64,000 bases of DNA from Aquimarina megaterium XH134 (lineage in GTDB: Bacteria; Bacteroidota; Bacteroidia; Flavobacteriales; Flavobacteriaceae), in contig NZ_JACB01000032.1 in the NCBI RefSeq assembly GCF_000520975.1, forward strand, positions 107,550-171,549, in the 5' to 3' direction. Below are positions 1-7,955 of this stretch, piece by piece (the first letter of the stretch is position 1; the number at the start of each line of letters is the position of its first letter). The notes beneath the pieces are model-generated. The model was not told where the DNA came from, did not search any database, and saw only the letters and a program-made list of their open reading frames with translations. The position numbers and the translations under genes are program-made.

Positions 1-3000
1 AATTTAACCGTATAGAGCCGGGTAATAGTTATGGGTGGGGCTTTCTGGATATTAATGATAATATTGTATATGAGGGATATTGCGACCCTTCTTCTAATAC
101 AAATGAAAACACATGCCCCTTGGTTACCTTTGATCTTGCCCCAACGGGATTGTTGTATTATGACCATCCAGCTATACCTGAATGGGAAGGTACGTTCATA
201 GGAGGATCATCAAAAGGCGCGAGAATTTTTAGGATATTGATGTCTTCAGATGGGCTAAGTGTTATTAATAAAGATACCAGTTTAAATCCTGCCAATAATA
301 TAGTATTGACCAATGATGATCAATATGTGGTCTGGGGTGATGATGGGACTCAGGTTTCTCCACGGGATTATTGTATATCCCCTAATGGCGAAGTCTTTAT
401 GGCATCTCATAATCAAGATAGAATAGTAGTGCTAAGAAATGAAAATTACTGTTTATCTGCCCCAACGATTGAAAACCCTGATCCCTTATGTAGTAGTGAC
501 CCTATACCTGTGTTAACAGCATTGGGTAGTGGCACTATTCGATGGCATTCTGATACTGGATTAACCAATCTGTTACATACAGGAGAACAATTTGAACCCA
601 CCGGCATTACAGAGACTACAACATATTATCTTACACAATCAAATACAGATTGTACTTCTGCCTACTCTTCGGTAACCATAACGATTCTTTCTGATCCACA
701 ACCCTTTTCAATTGATCAAAGTGCCAGTATGCAATTATGTTCTGGAGATACACTAAGTTTTTCACTTAACGGATCAGAGATTGGAGCTACCTATCAAACC
801 TTGTTGGATAATGTTTCTATTGGTGATGTTGTTGAAGGAACAGGAAGTTTGATTACTTTAAATACAATCGGAGGATTAAGTTCTGGGAATATCCAGGTTC
901 GGTCTTCGTTGAATAATTGCACATCTATAATGAATGGTTCTTTTGATATTGAGATATCCGATCCGTTTAATGTTGTATTACAAGCAGTAGATAATCAACT
1001 ACAAGCCACTCCCTCGGTAAGCCCTGGAGGGTTGACATTTTCCTGGTATAGAGATCAGGAATTAATCGATGGTGATGATCCGGTATTGCAATTATCAAGA
1101 TCAGGAACCTATTATGTAATTGTTGATAATGGTAGTTGTAATGTAATTTCTAACACAATAGTATTTACCTGTGCTTCTGTTCCCGAAATGCCAGAAGAAT
1201 ATAGTGTCTGTTTCGATTCATTTATACAGTTAGAAGCAGTAGGAGAAAACATCACCTGGTATTCTGATCCCGATCTCGAAAATATTATTGCTACAGGAAA
1301 TATATTAAATACCGATATATCGACCACTACTACATTTTATGCTACCCAAACTTCAGAAGGTTGCGAGAGTAATCCTGGTACAGTAACCATAACAGTAACT
1401 GGGCAATTAAATGCATTTGATCTATCGGGTAACACCTCTATGTGTAGCGGAGAGGATGTAACCATTCAGTTATCAGATTCTGAAAACGGGATAGAATATG
1501 TGGTATTGATAAATACTACAGAAATTGGTATTTCGGCAATGGGATCGGGAGAATCTTTATCGATAGATATTCCTTACTACCATATTCGTAATGATGATGT
1601 AGTAACAGTTCGGGCAATGAGTGAAGGGTGTGATCGATTAATGAATGGTAGTATTGTTATAAATCACTCTAATGTTGTAAATGTCTATTTTGTAGATGAA
1701 GACCAAACATTAATTGCTACGTCGGGGATTGGATATTTGTATCAATGGACTTTAAATAATACTCCTATTGCAGGAGAGACAGGTAATTCTATAGATATTC
1801 AATCTAATATAGAGGATTATGGTCTCCTAGTTACGGTTGCAGGTTGTACACAATTAGCCGAACTAACCGATGATCAAAACTTACTTACTCAAAATATAAA
1901 TATTGGAGATACCAGAGGATATGTAAGACTACTTACTAATGATATAGAAGTCCCGTGGTCTATAGAATTAGATAGTAATGGTTTTTTATGGGTGACAGAT
2001 AGGGATCTTGGAGTGGTAAGTAAAATAAACAGAAATACAGGGGATAAACAAGAAGTACTTAGACTAGGTGAAACACAAGGTTTTGATGCCAATACTTCTC
2101 CTAGAGGAGGATTGCTTGGTTTGACTTTGAGTAACGAAGAACTGTTTGTTGCATATACATATAATGATGGTAATCTTAAACTGCGAATAGCAAAATATAC
2201 TATTGTAGATGGTGATTTAACTAATGAAACTGTACTTTTAGAAAACATTCCTTCGCCTTCAATGCATGGGTGTGATCTTTTACTATCATCAGATGGATTT
2301 TTATATATCACAACTGCATCTCCCAATAATAATGCTCAGGATATAAATAGTTTGGAAGGGAAAGTCCTGCGAATCAATACAGATGGTTCTATACCGGTAG
2401 ACAATCCTATACCTGGTAGTTCTGTATTTACCACGGGGCATAGAAACCCTCAAGGGATCACACAAGCCGGATCATATATTTATATAAGTGAACACGGTGA
2501 AGTAGGAGGAGATGAGATCAATCTGATTAATTCTGGAAATAACTATGGATGGCCAGATGTGACTACACCTTGCAATAATCCGGATATTGATTGCTCTTTT
2601 ATCGATCTGGGGTCTGTTGCTCCCGCTGGATTAGATTATTATGATCATACCGCTTTTCCGCAGCTTAATAATAGTCTTCTTATGGCTACTTTAAGAGGTC
2701 AATCTGTTATCAAAATACCTCTGGATAATGCTCTTTTACCAATGCAAAACATAGAACACCTGTTTGGAGGTAATGAACAAGGCGTTTTTGGAAGAATCAG
2801 GGATATACACATTTCTGAAGAAGGGACCATTTTTATTGCTTACAGTGGTAATACTATTGTTGAGGCGGGTATTGCAGAAATCAGCCCCATACGATCAAGT
2901 GATAATGAAAACGTAGAAGGCCTTAGTGCTGTATTGTTTCCAAATCCCGCAAGAGACAATGTTGATGTTCTGGTACCAGGATATACCAGTTTTATGGTAA

Positions 3001-3155
3001 GGGTGTTTGATGTTAACGGAAAACTAATTACTACTTCAAGAATTCTGGATAGTAATACTACAACAATCAATATCTTGAATTATAGCAGAGGGTTGTATTT
3101 TGTTAAGATTAATGTTGAAGATGATGAACAAACCTATAAAATTATTAAGGATTAA
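1..3155 (+). CDS. T9SS-secreted PQQ sugar dehydrogenase-like protein (5' end missing)
   Basis: The frame is open from the first bases (first full codon at 3), so the gene begins upstream; a TTG at 120 is an internal codon. Visible order: the tail of a glucose/sorbosone dehydrogenase-like propeller (to about nt 460), Ig-like or PKD-like segments with paired cysteines (about 480-1880), a second complete dehydrogenase-like propeller (about 1890-2900) with GHRNPQGI and SEHGEVGGDEINLI, and a type IX secretion C-terminal domain (about 2930-3152; LFPNPARDNVDV start, GLYFVKI near the end). The first tail (APTGLLYYDHPAIPEW) and the second propeller (APAGLDYYDHTAFPQL) are recognisably paralogous, so the module is duplicated. 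The family oxidises sugars or is a catalytically silent propeller; substrate unknown. The T9SS tail implies export across the outer membrane and surface attachment or release. Confidence 0.85.
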   Translation, partial: FNRIEPGNSYGWGFLDINDNIVYEGYCDPSSNTNENTCPLVTFDLAPTGLLYYDHPAIPEWEGTFIGGSSKGARIFRILMSSDGLSVINKDTSLNPANNIVLTNDDQYVVWGDDGTQVSPRDYCISPNGEVFMASHNQDRIVVLRNENYCLSAPTIENPDPLCSSDPIPVLTALGSGTIRWHSDTGLTNLLHTGEQFEPTGITETTTYYLTQSNTDCTSAYSSVTITILSDPQPFSIDQSASMQLCSGDTLSFSLNGSEIGATYQTLLDNVSIGDVVEGTGSLITLNTIGGLSSGNIQVRSSLNNCTSIMNGSFDIEISDPFNVVLQAVDNQLQATPSVSPGGLTFSWYRDQELIDGDDPVLQLSRSGTYYVIVDNGSCNVISNTIVFTCASVPEMPEEYSVCFDSFIQLEAVGENITWYSDPDLENIIATGNILNTDISTTTTFYATQTSEGCESNPGTVTITVTGQLNAFDLSGNTSMCSGEDVTIQLSDSENGIEYVVLINTTEIGISAMGSGESLSIDIPYYHIRNDDVVTVRAMSEGCDRLMNGSIVINHSNVVNVYFVDEDQTLIATSGIGYLYQWTLNNTPIAGETGNSIDIQSNIEDYGLLVTVAGCTQLAELTDDQNLLTQNINIGDTRGYVRLLTNDIEVPWSIELDSNGFLWVTDRDLGVVSKINRNTGDKQEVLRLGETQGFDANTSPRGGLLGLTLSNEELFVAYTYNDGNLKLRIAKYTIVDGDLTNETVLLENIPSPSMHGCDLLLSSDGFLYITTASPNNNAQDINSLEGKVLRINTDGSIPVDNPIPGSSVFTTGHRNPQGITQAGSYIYISEHGEVGGDEINLINSGNNYGWPDVTTPCNNPDIDCSFIDLGSVAPAGLDYYDHTAFPQLNNSLLMATLRGQSVIKIPLDNALLPMQNIEHLFGGNEQGVFGRIRDIHISEEGTIFIAYSGNTIVEAGIAEISPIRSSDNENVEGLSAVLFPNPARDNVDVLVPGYTSFMVRVFDVNGKLITTSRILDSNTTTINILNYSRGLYFVKINVEDDEQTYKIIKD

Positions 3156-3196
3156 ATCCAGAGGGTTTTTAAAAATATTCTTGCAAGAGTAGACAT

Positions 3197-3232
3197 AAAC
3201 CCGAGTGTCTTAAAAAGGTTCGGGTAATTTTT
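3197..3232 (+). terminator. Rho-independent terminator of the T9SS protein gene
   Basis: A short stem ACCCGA (3199-3204) pairs with TCGGGT (3220-3225) and is followed by an A/T-rich tail with five Ts. It lies 40 bp after the stop codon. The stem is only 6 bp, so it is of moderate strength. Confidence 0.5.
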
Positions 3233-3260
3233 ATCACATAAATTTTAGTATATAAATCTT

Positions 3261-4043
3261 ATGAAACGTATTAAATTCATACAAGTTTTATGCATTATCT
3301 GCGTCGTACTTTTTACTACCTCTTGTGAAGATGAAGTAGAAGGTATACAGCCAATTCTAGAGCAAACTAGTAGTGGAGAATTTGCTGTTTTTACTTTTGC
3401 CAATGGCAACAAACTACAACTCATCGAAAGTGACGAAGAGGGAGATCCTGTTATCATTGCGATAGAATCAGGATTTGAACACAACAAAATGTTTATTGAT
3501 TTTGACAGGCATTCTATGTTGGATGTGTATCTGGCTCTTACTTCAGAAAAAACTCCTATACCTAAGGTATTGATAGATATGTCTAAATCTTTTCAAAATC
3601 AGAAATTATTAGAAAAAAGACAGATAGTACCTAATATGAATATTCCCGTTACAATAGGAATGACAAAAATTCCTGAATCATTGTTACAAAAATTCCCGGT
3701 TAACCGAGGTTTTTGTGATAAAGAATATGCTGATTATTGTGAGGGAGACGGATGGGATCTTGAAGATGTGTGGAAGTCAGGAAATAAAAAAAAGAAAATA
3801 GAAGGGTATACTCATCTTTTTTCCGATAGTGGAACCGGAGTACCTCATATGACAGTTAAGTTTAAGTATAAAAAAGCAAATGGAAGTTGGAAAGAAAATG
3901 ATAAAGCAACTCATAAAATTTATAAAGGACACGGGAAAAGAATTACCTATATCGGAGGGAAAAAAAGATATAGAGGATCTTGGCGATCAGTGCCAGGAGG
4001 TTTTTTAGGTCACTGGAAGGGTTGGACTGATGTTAGAAACTAA
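3261..4043 (+). CDS. Lipoprotein of unknown function
   Basis: The 260-aa product starts with a lipoprotein signal peptide whose lipobox is LFTTSC, with C-E-D-E after the cleavage site. Acidic residues there resemble the Bacteroidota surface lipoprotein export signal, so the protein may be outside the cell. The middle contains a small Cys cluster (FCDKEYADYC, around residues 152-161) and the C-terminal 90 residues are very basic and Gly/Trp-rich (KKKKIEGY, GHGKRITYIGGKKRY, GGFLGHWKGW). I do not recognise a family. It is monocistronic, with a strong terminator just downstream. Confidence 0.7.
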   Translation: MKRIKFIQVLCIICVVLFTTSCEDEVEGIQPILEQTSSGEFAVFTFANGNKLQLIESDEEGDPVIIAIESGFEHNKMFIDFDRHSMLDVYLALTSEKTPIPKVLIDMSKSFQNQKLLEKRQIVPNMNIPVTIGMTKIPESLLQKFPVNRGFCDKEYADYCEGDGWDLEDVWKSGNKKKKIEGYTHLFSDSGTGVPHMTVKFKYKKANGSWKENDKATHKIYKGHGKRITYIGGKKRYRGSWRSVPGGFLGHWKGWTDVRN

Positions 4044-4080
4044 AAAATAATAAATCAAATCATTTGATTAAATCCATAGA

Positions 4081-4127
4081 AAAACCCCTCAAACTATATT
4101 TTCCCTTTTTATAGTTTGAGGGGTTTT
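4081..4127. terminator. Strong bidirectional terminator
   Basis: An 18-bp perfect stem (4081-4098 with 4110-4127) with an 11-nt loop. One face has a run of A and the other a run of T, so it can stop transcription of the upstream lipoprotein gene and of the convergent small peptide gene on the minus strand. Confidence 0.85.
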
Positions 4128-4153
4128 AATTCTTTATTGGTTTTGTAAATTTT

Positions 4154-4330
4154 TTAATCCCATTCAAAATTAGTTGGGCAAGTAATAATAGTAAATTTTG
4201 GCTTATAGAATAAAGGACATCTAGAAGGGTTTTTACTATCTACGTAACCACCTTTTATAGATGACGGATTCTCTAATTTTGCAATTTTTAGTTTTGCAAG
4301 ACTTAATTTTTTCCCCTTTGCTTTTCTCAT
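4154..4330 (-). CDS. Double-glycine leader peptide, RiPP (lanthipeptide-like) precursor candidate
   Basis: This 58-codon gene runs from ATG (4328-4330) to TAA (4154-4156). The N-terminal half is a basic leader (MRKAKGKKLSLAKLKIAKLE) ending in NPSSIKGG at residues 21-28. The KKLSL..LKIAKL...IKGG pattern matches what I know of Bacteroidota natural-product precursors with GG-cleaved leaders, often annotated as class I lanthipeptides. The 30-residue remainder (31-58 and two preceding residues) has two Cys (residues 38 and 50), several Ser/Thr that could be dehydrated, and ends FEWD. No dehydratase, cyclase, radical SAM enzyme or peptidase-transporter is visible in the window, so modification and export would have to be supplied from elsewhere. 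It sits between the bidirectional terminator and the TPR-AraC regulator, with a palindrome about 208 bp upstream. Confidence 0.65.
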   Translation of the reverse strand: MRKAKGKKLSLAKLKIAKLENPSSIKGGYVDSKNPSRCPLFYKPKFTIITCPTNFEWD

Positions 4331-4537
4331 AATTTTTAGTTTTTAAAGATTATTATACATATATCTTCTCTACCAGTATCAGAATATTATTGATACAATT
4401 TTTTATTAAAAATCACATAAAGTGATAATAAAAATGCCTAACAGTATAAAAAGTATATGTAAGTTACTTTTTTTGAATTCCAAGAATAAATATAGAGTAA
4501 AAAACAGTAAACATGCTATGAATGAGGTGGTTATTAG

Positions 4538-4558
4538 TCGAAATTCACAGAATTTCGA
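4538..4558. promoter_or_regulatory. Perfect 21-bp palindrome (candidate operator)
   Basis: Arms TCGAAATTC and GAATTTCGA flank a 3-bp centre. It lies 4 bp beyond the stop codon of the TPR-AraC gene and upstream of the leader-peptide gene, both on the minus strand. A related palindrome is found on the other side of the regulator at 6404-6430, sharing CGAAATTC..CAGAAT, which suggests a common binding protein. There is no T run, so it is not a good terminator. Confidence 0.45.
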
Positions 4559-4562
4559 TAAA

Positions 4563-6290
4563 TTACATAGTATCTAAGTCATGTAATTTCTTTATAAAAT
4601 AAGAAGTTTTGATTCCTGTACTCTTTTTAAATGCAGACGAAAAAGATTCGGCAGTATTAAACCCCATTTCTTCTGCAATACCTTGTATGGTATAGTTCCT
4701 AAGCGTTTTGTTTTCTTTTAACTGGGTTACAGCATGTGCAATCCTAAGATCGTTGATATAATTGGCAAAATTCTTTTGTTTATGATGATTAATGACCTTT
4801 GACAAATACTTTGTATTGGTTTTAATGTCTTTGGCCAAAGAGGTAGTACTAATATTCTTTTTTAGATAATAATGATTTTGTTCAAATAAAACTAACTTAT
4901 TCAGGATTTCTTCAACGATATCATTAGATACTCCTATATCATTTTGAGGTTTTTCGTTAGGTGTTTCGACCACCTTGTTTTGAGCAATTAATTGTTCAAA
5001 TTTTTGCTGATAAGTTTTTCTCTTTTGATATTGGCGATATAAAAAAACAATAGCGACAAGAGTAAGTAATGAGAGAAAAATCACTAATGAATTTAGGTTT
5101 TTATTATTGCCTTTCAGTTCATTAATTAAGACCTCTTTTTCTTTTATCAGTAAAGGAGTATCAAACTCTTTAAATAAACGATTAGATAAAGAAGAAGTTT
5201 CCTGGTTAATAATGCTATCAAATCGTAGAAGTTTATTGATATATTCGAGCTGTTGTTCTTTTTTGTCATTCTCTTTATAAAAATTGATCATAAACTCATA
5301 ACCTTCCCGAACTTCAATAGGAGTAATTTTTTCATAGTGAAGAATCGAATCTACAGTAAGAAAATGCTTTTTAGTAGATAAGATGTCTTGTTTTAATAAT
5401 TGTAGCTTTCCCAAATAAAACTCACCCAAAATATATGCTTTTTTGTTTTCTGATCTGGTTTTATCGAGAACAGACAAACCTTTAGCAATACTATCATAAG
5501 CATCCTTAAATTTCTCTTTATAAAAGAGATTGATACCCTCATTAATGATAATCCGACTATAAAACCTATTATAATAATGTTCTGATTTTTGTGATCGTTT
5601 AATTGCTTTATAATGATATGTTGAAGCAGAATCCAGGAGATTATTATAGCGATAAGATTCTGCTAAAGGAACGGTTGCTTTTAAATATCGGATTGTATCG
5701 GTAGTATGTTTTGTTATTATGTGTGTATAATATTCTTTAAAAAGAGGTAAAGCTTCTTCATGCTTTCTTATTTCCGTCTTGATACAAGCAATATTATGCT
5801 TGGTGATATAGATGTATTCAACATTTTGAATTTTTTCTGCAAGCATCAAAGCTTGTAAGTAGTTGTCAAGTGCAAGAGTGTAATTACCTTTACGGAAGTA
5901 ATATCCTCCTTTAAAAGAGTATGATCTAATTATGATATCTTGATCTAAACCTGTACTCAAAGTAATAGAACGATCTAATAAAGCTATTTTTTCTGATTCT
6001 TCTTCAATATAATAGGATAATCTACTATATGCATTAGCCATTTTTATCTTATCATTTTCTAGAATAGCTTTTTTTAGATACGTATTAAGATAAATCTTTG
6101 CAGACAAAGTATCTCTGTAGACCTTTAGATAAGAATTATATAAATTCTCATAGTCCAATGTTTTTAAAGAATCAGGAATTACAAAATCTTCTTCTTGTCC
6201 GGTAGTAATTTGTACACAGCATAGTAAAAAAACAATAGTTATCCTTTTACAAAAGGAAGTGAAAAAGAGATATGTCTTTTTTGCTTTCAA
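4563..6290 (-). CDS. TPR-transmembrane-AraC transcriptional regulator
   Basis: 575 aa. Order: a signal peptide or first hydrophobic segment (residues about 14-31), a long helical TPR-like region (about 35-390; YSFKGGYYFRKGNYTLALDNYLQAL is a clear repeat), a transmembrane helix (LNSLVIFLSLLTLVAIVFLY, about 397-416), a linker, and a C-terminal AraC DNA-binding domain with two HTH motifs (ISTTSLAKDIKTNTKYLSKVI and IQGIAEEMGFNTAESFSSAF). This one-protein architecture is widespread in Flavobacteriaceae and is thought to pass an envelope signal directly to DNA; the ligand is unknown. It is divergent from another AraC gene and shares the intergenic palindrome. A near-consensus -7 box on the minus strand (6317-6324, one mismatch) would give a short leader. 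Confidence 0.85.
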   Translation of the reverse strand: MKAKKTYLFFTSFCKRITIVFLLCCVQITTGQEEDFVIPDSLKTLDYENLYNSYLKVYRDTLSAKIYLNTYLKKAILENDKIKMANAYSRLSYYIEEESEKIALLDRSITLSTGLDQDIIIRSYSFKGGYYFRKGNYTLALDNYLQALMLAEKIQNVEYIYITKHNIACIKTEIRKHEEALPLFKEYYTHIITKHTTDTIRYLKATVPLAESYRYNNLLDSASTYHYKAIKRSQKSEHYYNRFYSRIIINEGINLFYKEKFKDAYDSIAKGLSVLDKTRSENKKAYILGEFYLGKLQLLKQDILSTKKHFLTVDSILHYEKITPIEVREGYEFMINFYKENDKKEQQLEYINKLLRFDSIINQETSSLSNRLFKEFDTPLLIKEKEVLINELKGNNKNLNSLVIFLSLLTLVAIVFLYRQYQKRKTYQQKFEQLIAQNKVVETPNEKPQNDIGVSNDIVEEILNKLVLFEQNHYYLKKNISTTSLAKDIKTNTKYLSKVINHHKQKNFANYINDLRIAHAVTQLKENKTLRNYTIQGIAEEMGFNTAESFSSAFKKSTGIKTSYFIKKLHDLDTM

Positions 6291-6403
6291 GGGGTTTTTA
6301 TCTATTTATCTAGCTATAAAGATACTATTTTCTGGTTTTTGTAATGTCTTAATATTAATTTGATATAAACAACTGATTATAAATAAGTTAATGTTGGAAA
6401 TGA

Positions 6404-6469
6404 ATCTCGAAATTCTCAGAATATCGAGATATTTCGTTTGTTTTCAAGGGTATTGTCATTATATATTTG
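6404..6469 (+). promoter_or_regulatory. Palindrome plus -33/-7 promoter of the GAF-AraC gene
   Basis: A 27-bp palindrome (6404-6430, arms ATCTCGAAATTC and GAATATCGAGAT, one mismatch) is followed by TTTG (6437-6440), a 21-bp spacer and TATATTTG (6462-6469). This matches the Bacteroidota promoter TTTG-N19-23-TAnnTTTG. The predicted transcript starts near 6475, just before the ATG at 6494. The palindrome sits right against the -33 box, a usual place for an activator or autoregulator, and is shared with the divergent regulator gene. Confidence 0.65.
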
Positions 6470-6493
6470 GATTGGACAAAAAAATCAATCATC

Positions 6494-7768
6494 ATGAATA
6501 TCAAAAAAAACATAGGTGATAAACTAGTAGCGAAGATTTCTACAATTTTAATATGTGGGGTTGTATTTTTCTTGATATATGTTGTGTGTTATAAGATGCT
6601 AAGTACAGGTTTTGATACAAGACATATGTTTGCAATGCTGATAGTATTAAACATAGTATTGCTCATTACAGTATTTGTTTTTTTCTTTTCGAGTATAGTC
6701 CTGAAGAATTTCTCTAATTTCTATTTTAAGATCCCTCTTCTTTTTAATAAAGTATTTGAAGTAGGGTATGATGGTATTTTTACTACTACAGAAGAACTAA
6801 CACCAAAGTTTGATCAGACGAAGGCCAAGAAAGATGTGATTCGAAGTTTAGTATCAAATTTTAGTACTCATAATCTGTATCAGATTTTTTCTAAAAAAGA
6901 CCAGATACAACATCAAAACGCATCAAATGAAACCATAGAAATACTAACCTATTTTGCATCATCGCTGTTCGAAAAAAACAAACTTGAAGAGGTATTGTGG
7001 GATATTGTAGAGAATTGTATTTCGAAACTTAAACTAGAGGACTGTGTAATCTACATGTTGGATACCCAAAATAAAGTTTTGATACAAAAAGCAGCATTTG
7101 GCCATAAAAATAATGGAGAAAGAAAAGTCATAAGCCCTATCCAAATTCCATTAGGTAAAGGAATTGTTGGTAGAGTAGCTCAATCAGGAACATTTGAGTA
7201 TGTGCCCGATTTGACCAATGATCCTGGATATATCATAGATGATGATCGTAGAATGTCTGAATTGTCTGTTCCTATTTTAATAGATGATGAGGTAGTAGGT
7301 GTTCTGGATTCTGAGCATTCTCAAAAAGATTTTTTCAATAAAGATCATGTGTTCTTATTTCAGTTAATTGCTAAACTAACCGGAAAAAAACTAAAACAAA
7401 TTCACACAAAAAGTGAATCTCATATTACCGATGATAATGTGTATTTTAAAGAGCTAGATTTTTTGATGAAAGAAGCCAAAATATATCGGGATCCAAATCT
7501 GGGGTTAGACAGTATGGCTAAAAAACTAAATATAAGTGGTAACTACCTGTCACAATTGGTTAATAAATTGAGCGGGTATAATTTTACCGATTATATAAAT
7601 AGATATAGAATAGAGGATGCAAAATTTAAATTAAGAAACCCTAATTTTATAAACTACACTATTATATCGATCGCTTTAGAGTCTGGGTTTAATTCGAAAT
7701 CTACTTTTTATAGCGCTTTTAAAAAACGAACAGGCATTTCTCCAAAAGAATATAGAAAAACTTCCTAA
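6494..7768 (+). CDS. Membrane-anchored GAF-AraC transcriptional regulator
   Basis: 424 aa from ATG 6494. An in-frame TTG at 6467 is rejected because it falls inside the -7 box. Two transmembrane helices lie near the N-terminus (about residues 12-37 and 46-68), followed by a GAF domain (about 140-310; IPLGKGIVGRVAQSG and VPDLTNDPGY are typical) and a C-terminal AraC domain (about 325-424; LDSMAKKLNISGNYLSQLVN and ISIALESGFNSKSTFYSAFKK). GAF domains bind small molecules or redox ligands, so it is likely a one-component sensor-regulator; the ligand is unknown. The first copy of the lipoprotein promoter module starts 3 bp after its stop codon, which makes it a candidate regulator of that set. Confidence 0.85.
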   Translation: MNIKKNIGDKLVAKISTILICGVVFFLIYVVCYKMLSTGFDTRHMFAMLIVLNIVLLITVFVFFFSSIVLKNFSNFYFKIPLLFNKVFEVGYDGIFTTTEELTPKFDQTKAKKDVIRSLVSNFSTHNLYQIFSKKDQIQHQNASNETIEILTYFASSLFEKNKLEEVLWDIVENCISKLKLEDCVIYMLDTQNKVLIQKAAFGHKNNGERKVISPIQIPLGKGIVGRVAQSGTFEYVPDLTNDPGYIIDDDRRMSELSVPILIDDEVVGVLDSEHSQKDFFNKDHVFLFQLIAKLTGKKLKQIHTKSESHITDDNVYFKELDFLMKEAKIYRDPNLGLDSMAKKLNISGNYLSQLVNKLSGYNFTDYINRYRIEDAKFKLRNPNFINYTIISIALESGFNSKSTFYSAFKKRTGISPKEYRKTS

Positions 7769-7771
7769 AAA

Positions 7772-7834
7772 CGTCCGGATTCTTTGAAATTCAAACTTTC
7801 TGGACATTCGTACACTTCACCCTAATTAATTTTA
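7772..7834 (+). promoter_or_regulatory. Lipoprotein promoter module, copy 1
   Basis: A 35-bp palindrome at 7772-7806: outer arms CGTCCGGA and TCTGGACA, inner arms TTTGAA and TTCAAA around a single central A (7789). Exactly 20 bp later comes TAATTTTA (7827-7834), one mismatch from the TAnnTTTG -7 box. This is the most diverged of three copies (others at 9719 and 14323). It precedes the propeller lipoprotein gene at 7956. Confidence 0.65.
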
Positions 7835-7955
7835 TCATCTAAGTACTACACTAGTACAAACCAGGTATTTGTTTTTAGCTTAAGCAGTTTGTTGCTCTAT
7901 AGTAGGCTAAGAATAAGGATAGATTTTTATAAACAAACCATAAAAACATAAACAA

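Noticed and set aside
6467..6493. TTG-start extension of the GAF-AraC gene
   Set aside because: The TTG falls inside the -7 box TATATTTG (6462-6469), so it would not be in the mRNA; ATG 6494 is used.
4100..7768. A complete lanthipeptide biosynthetic cluster
   Set aside because: No dehydratase, cyclase or peptidase-transporter gene is present in the window; only the precursor-like gene is supported.
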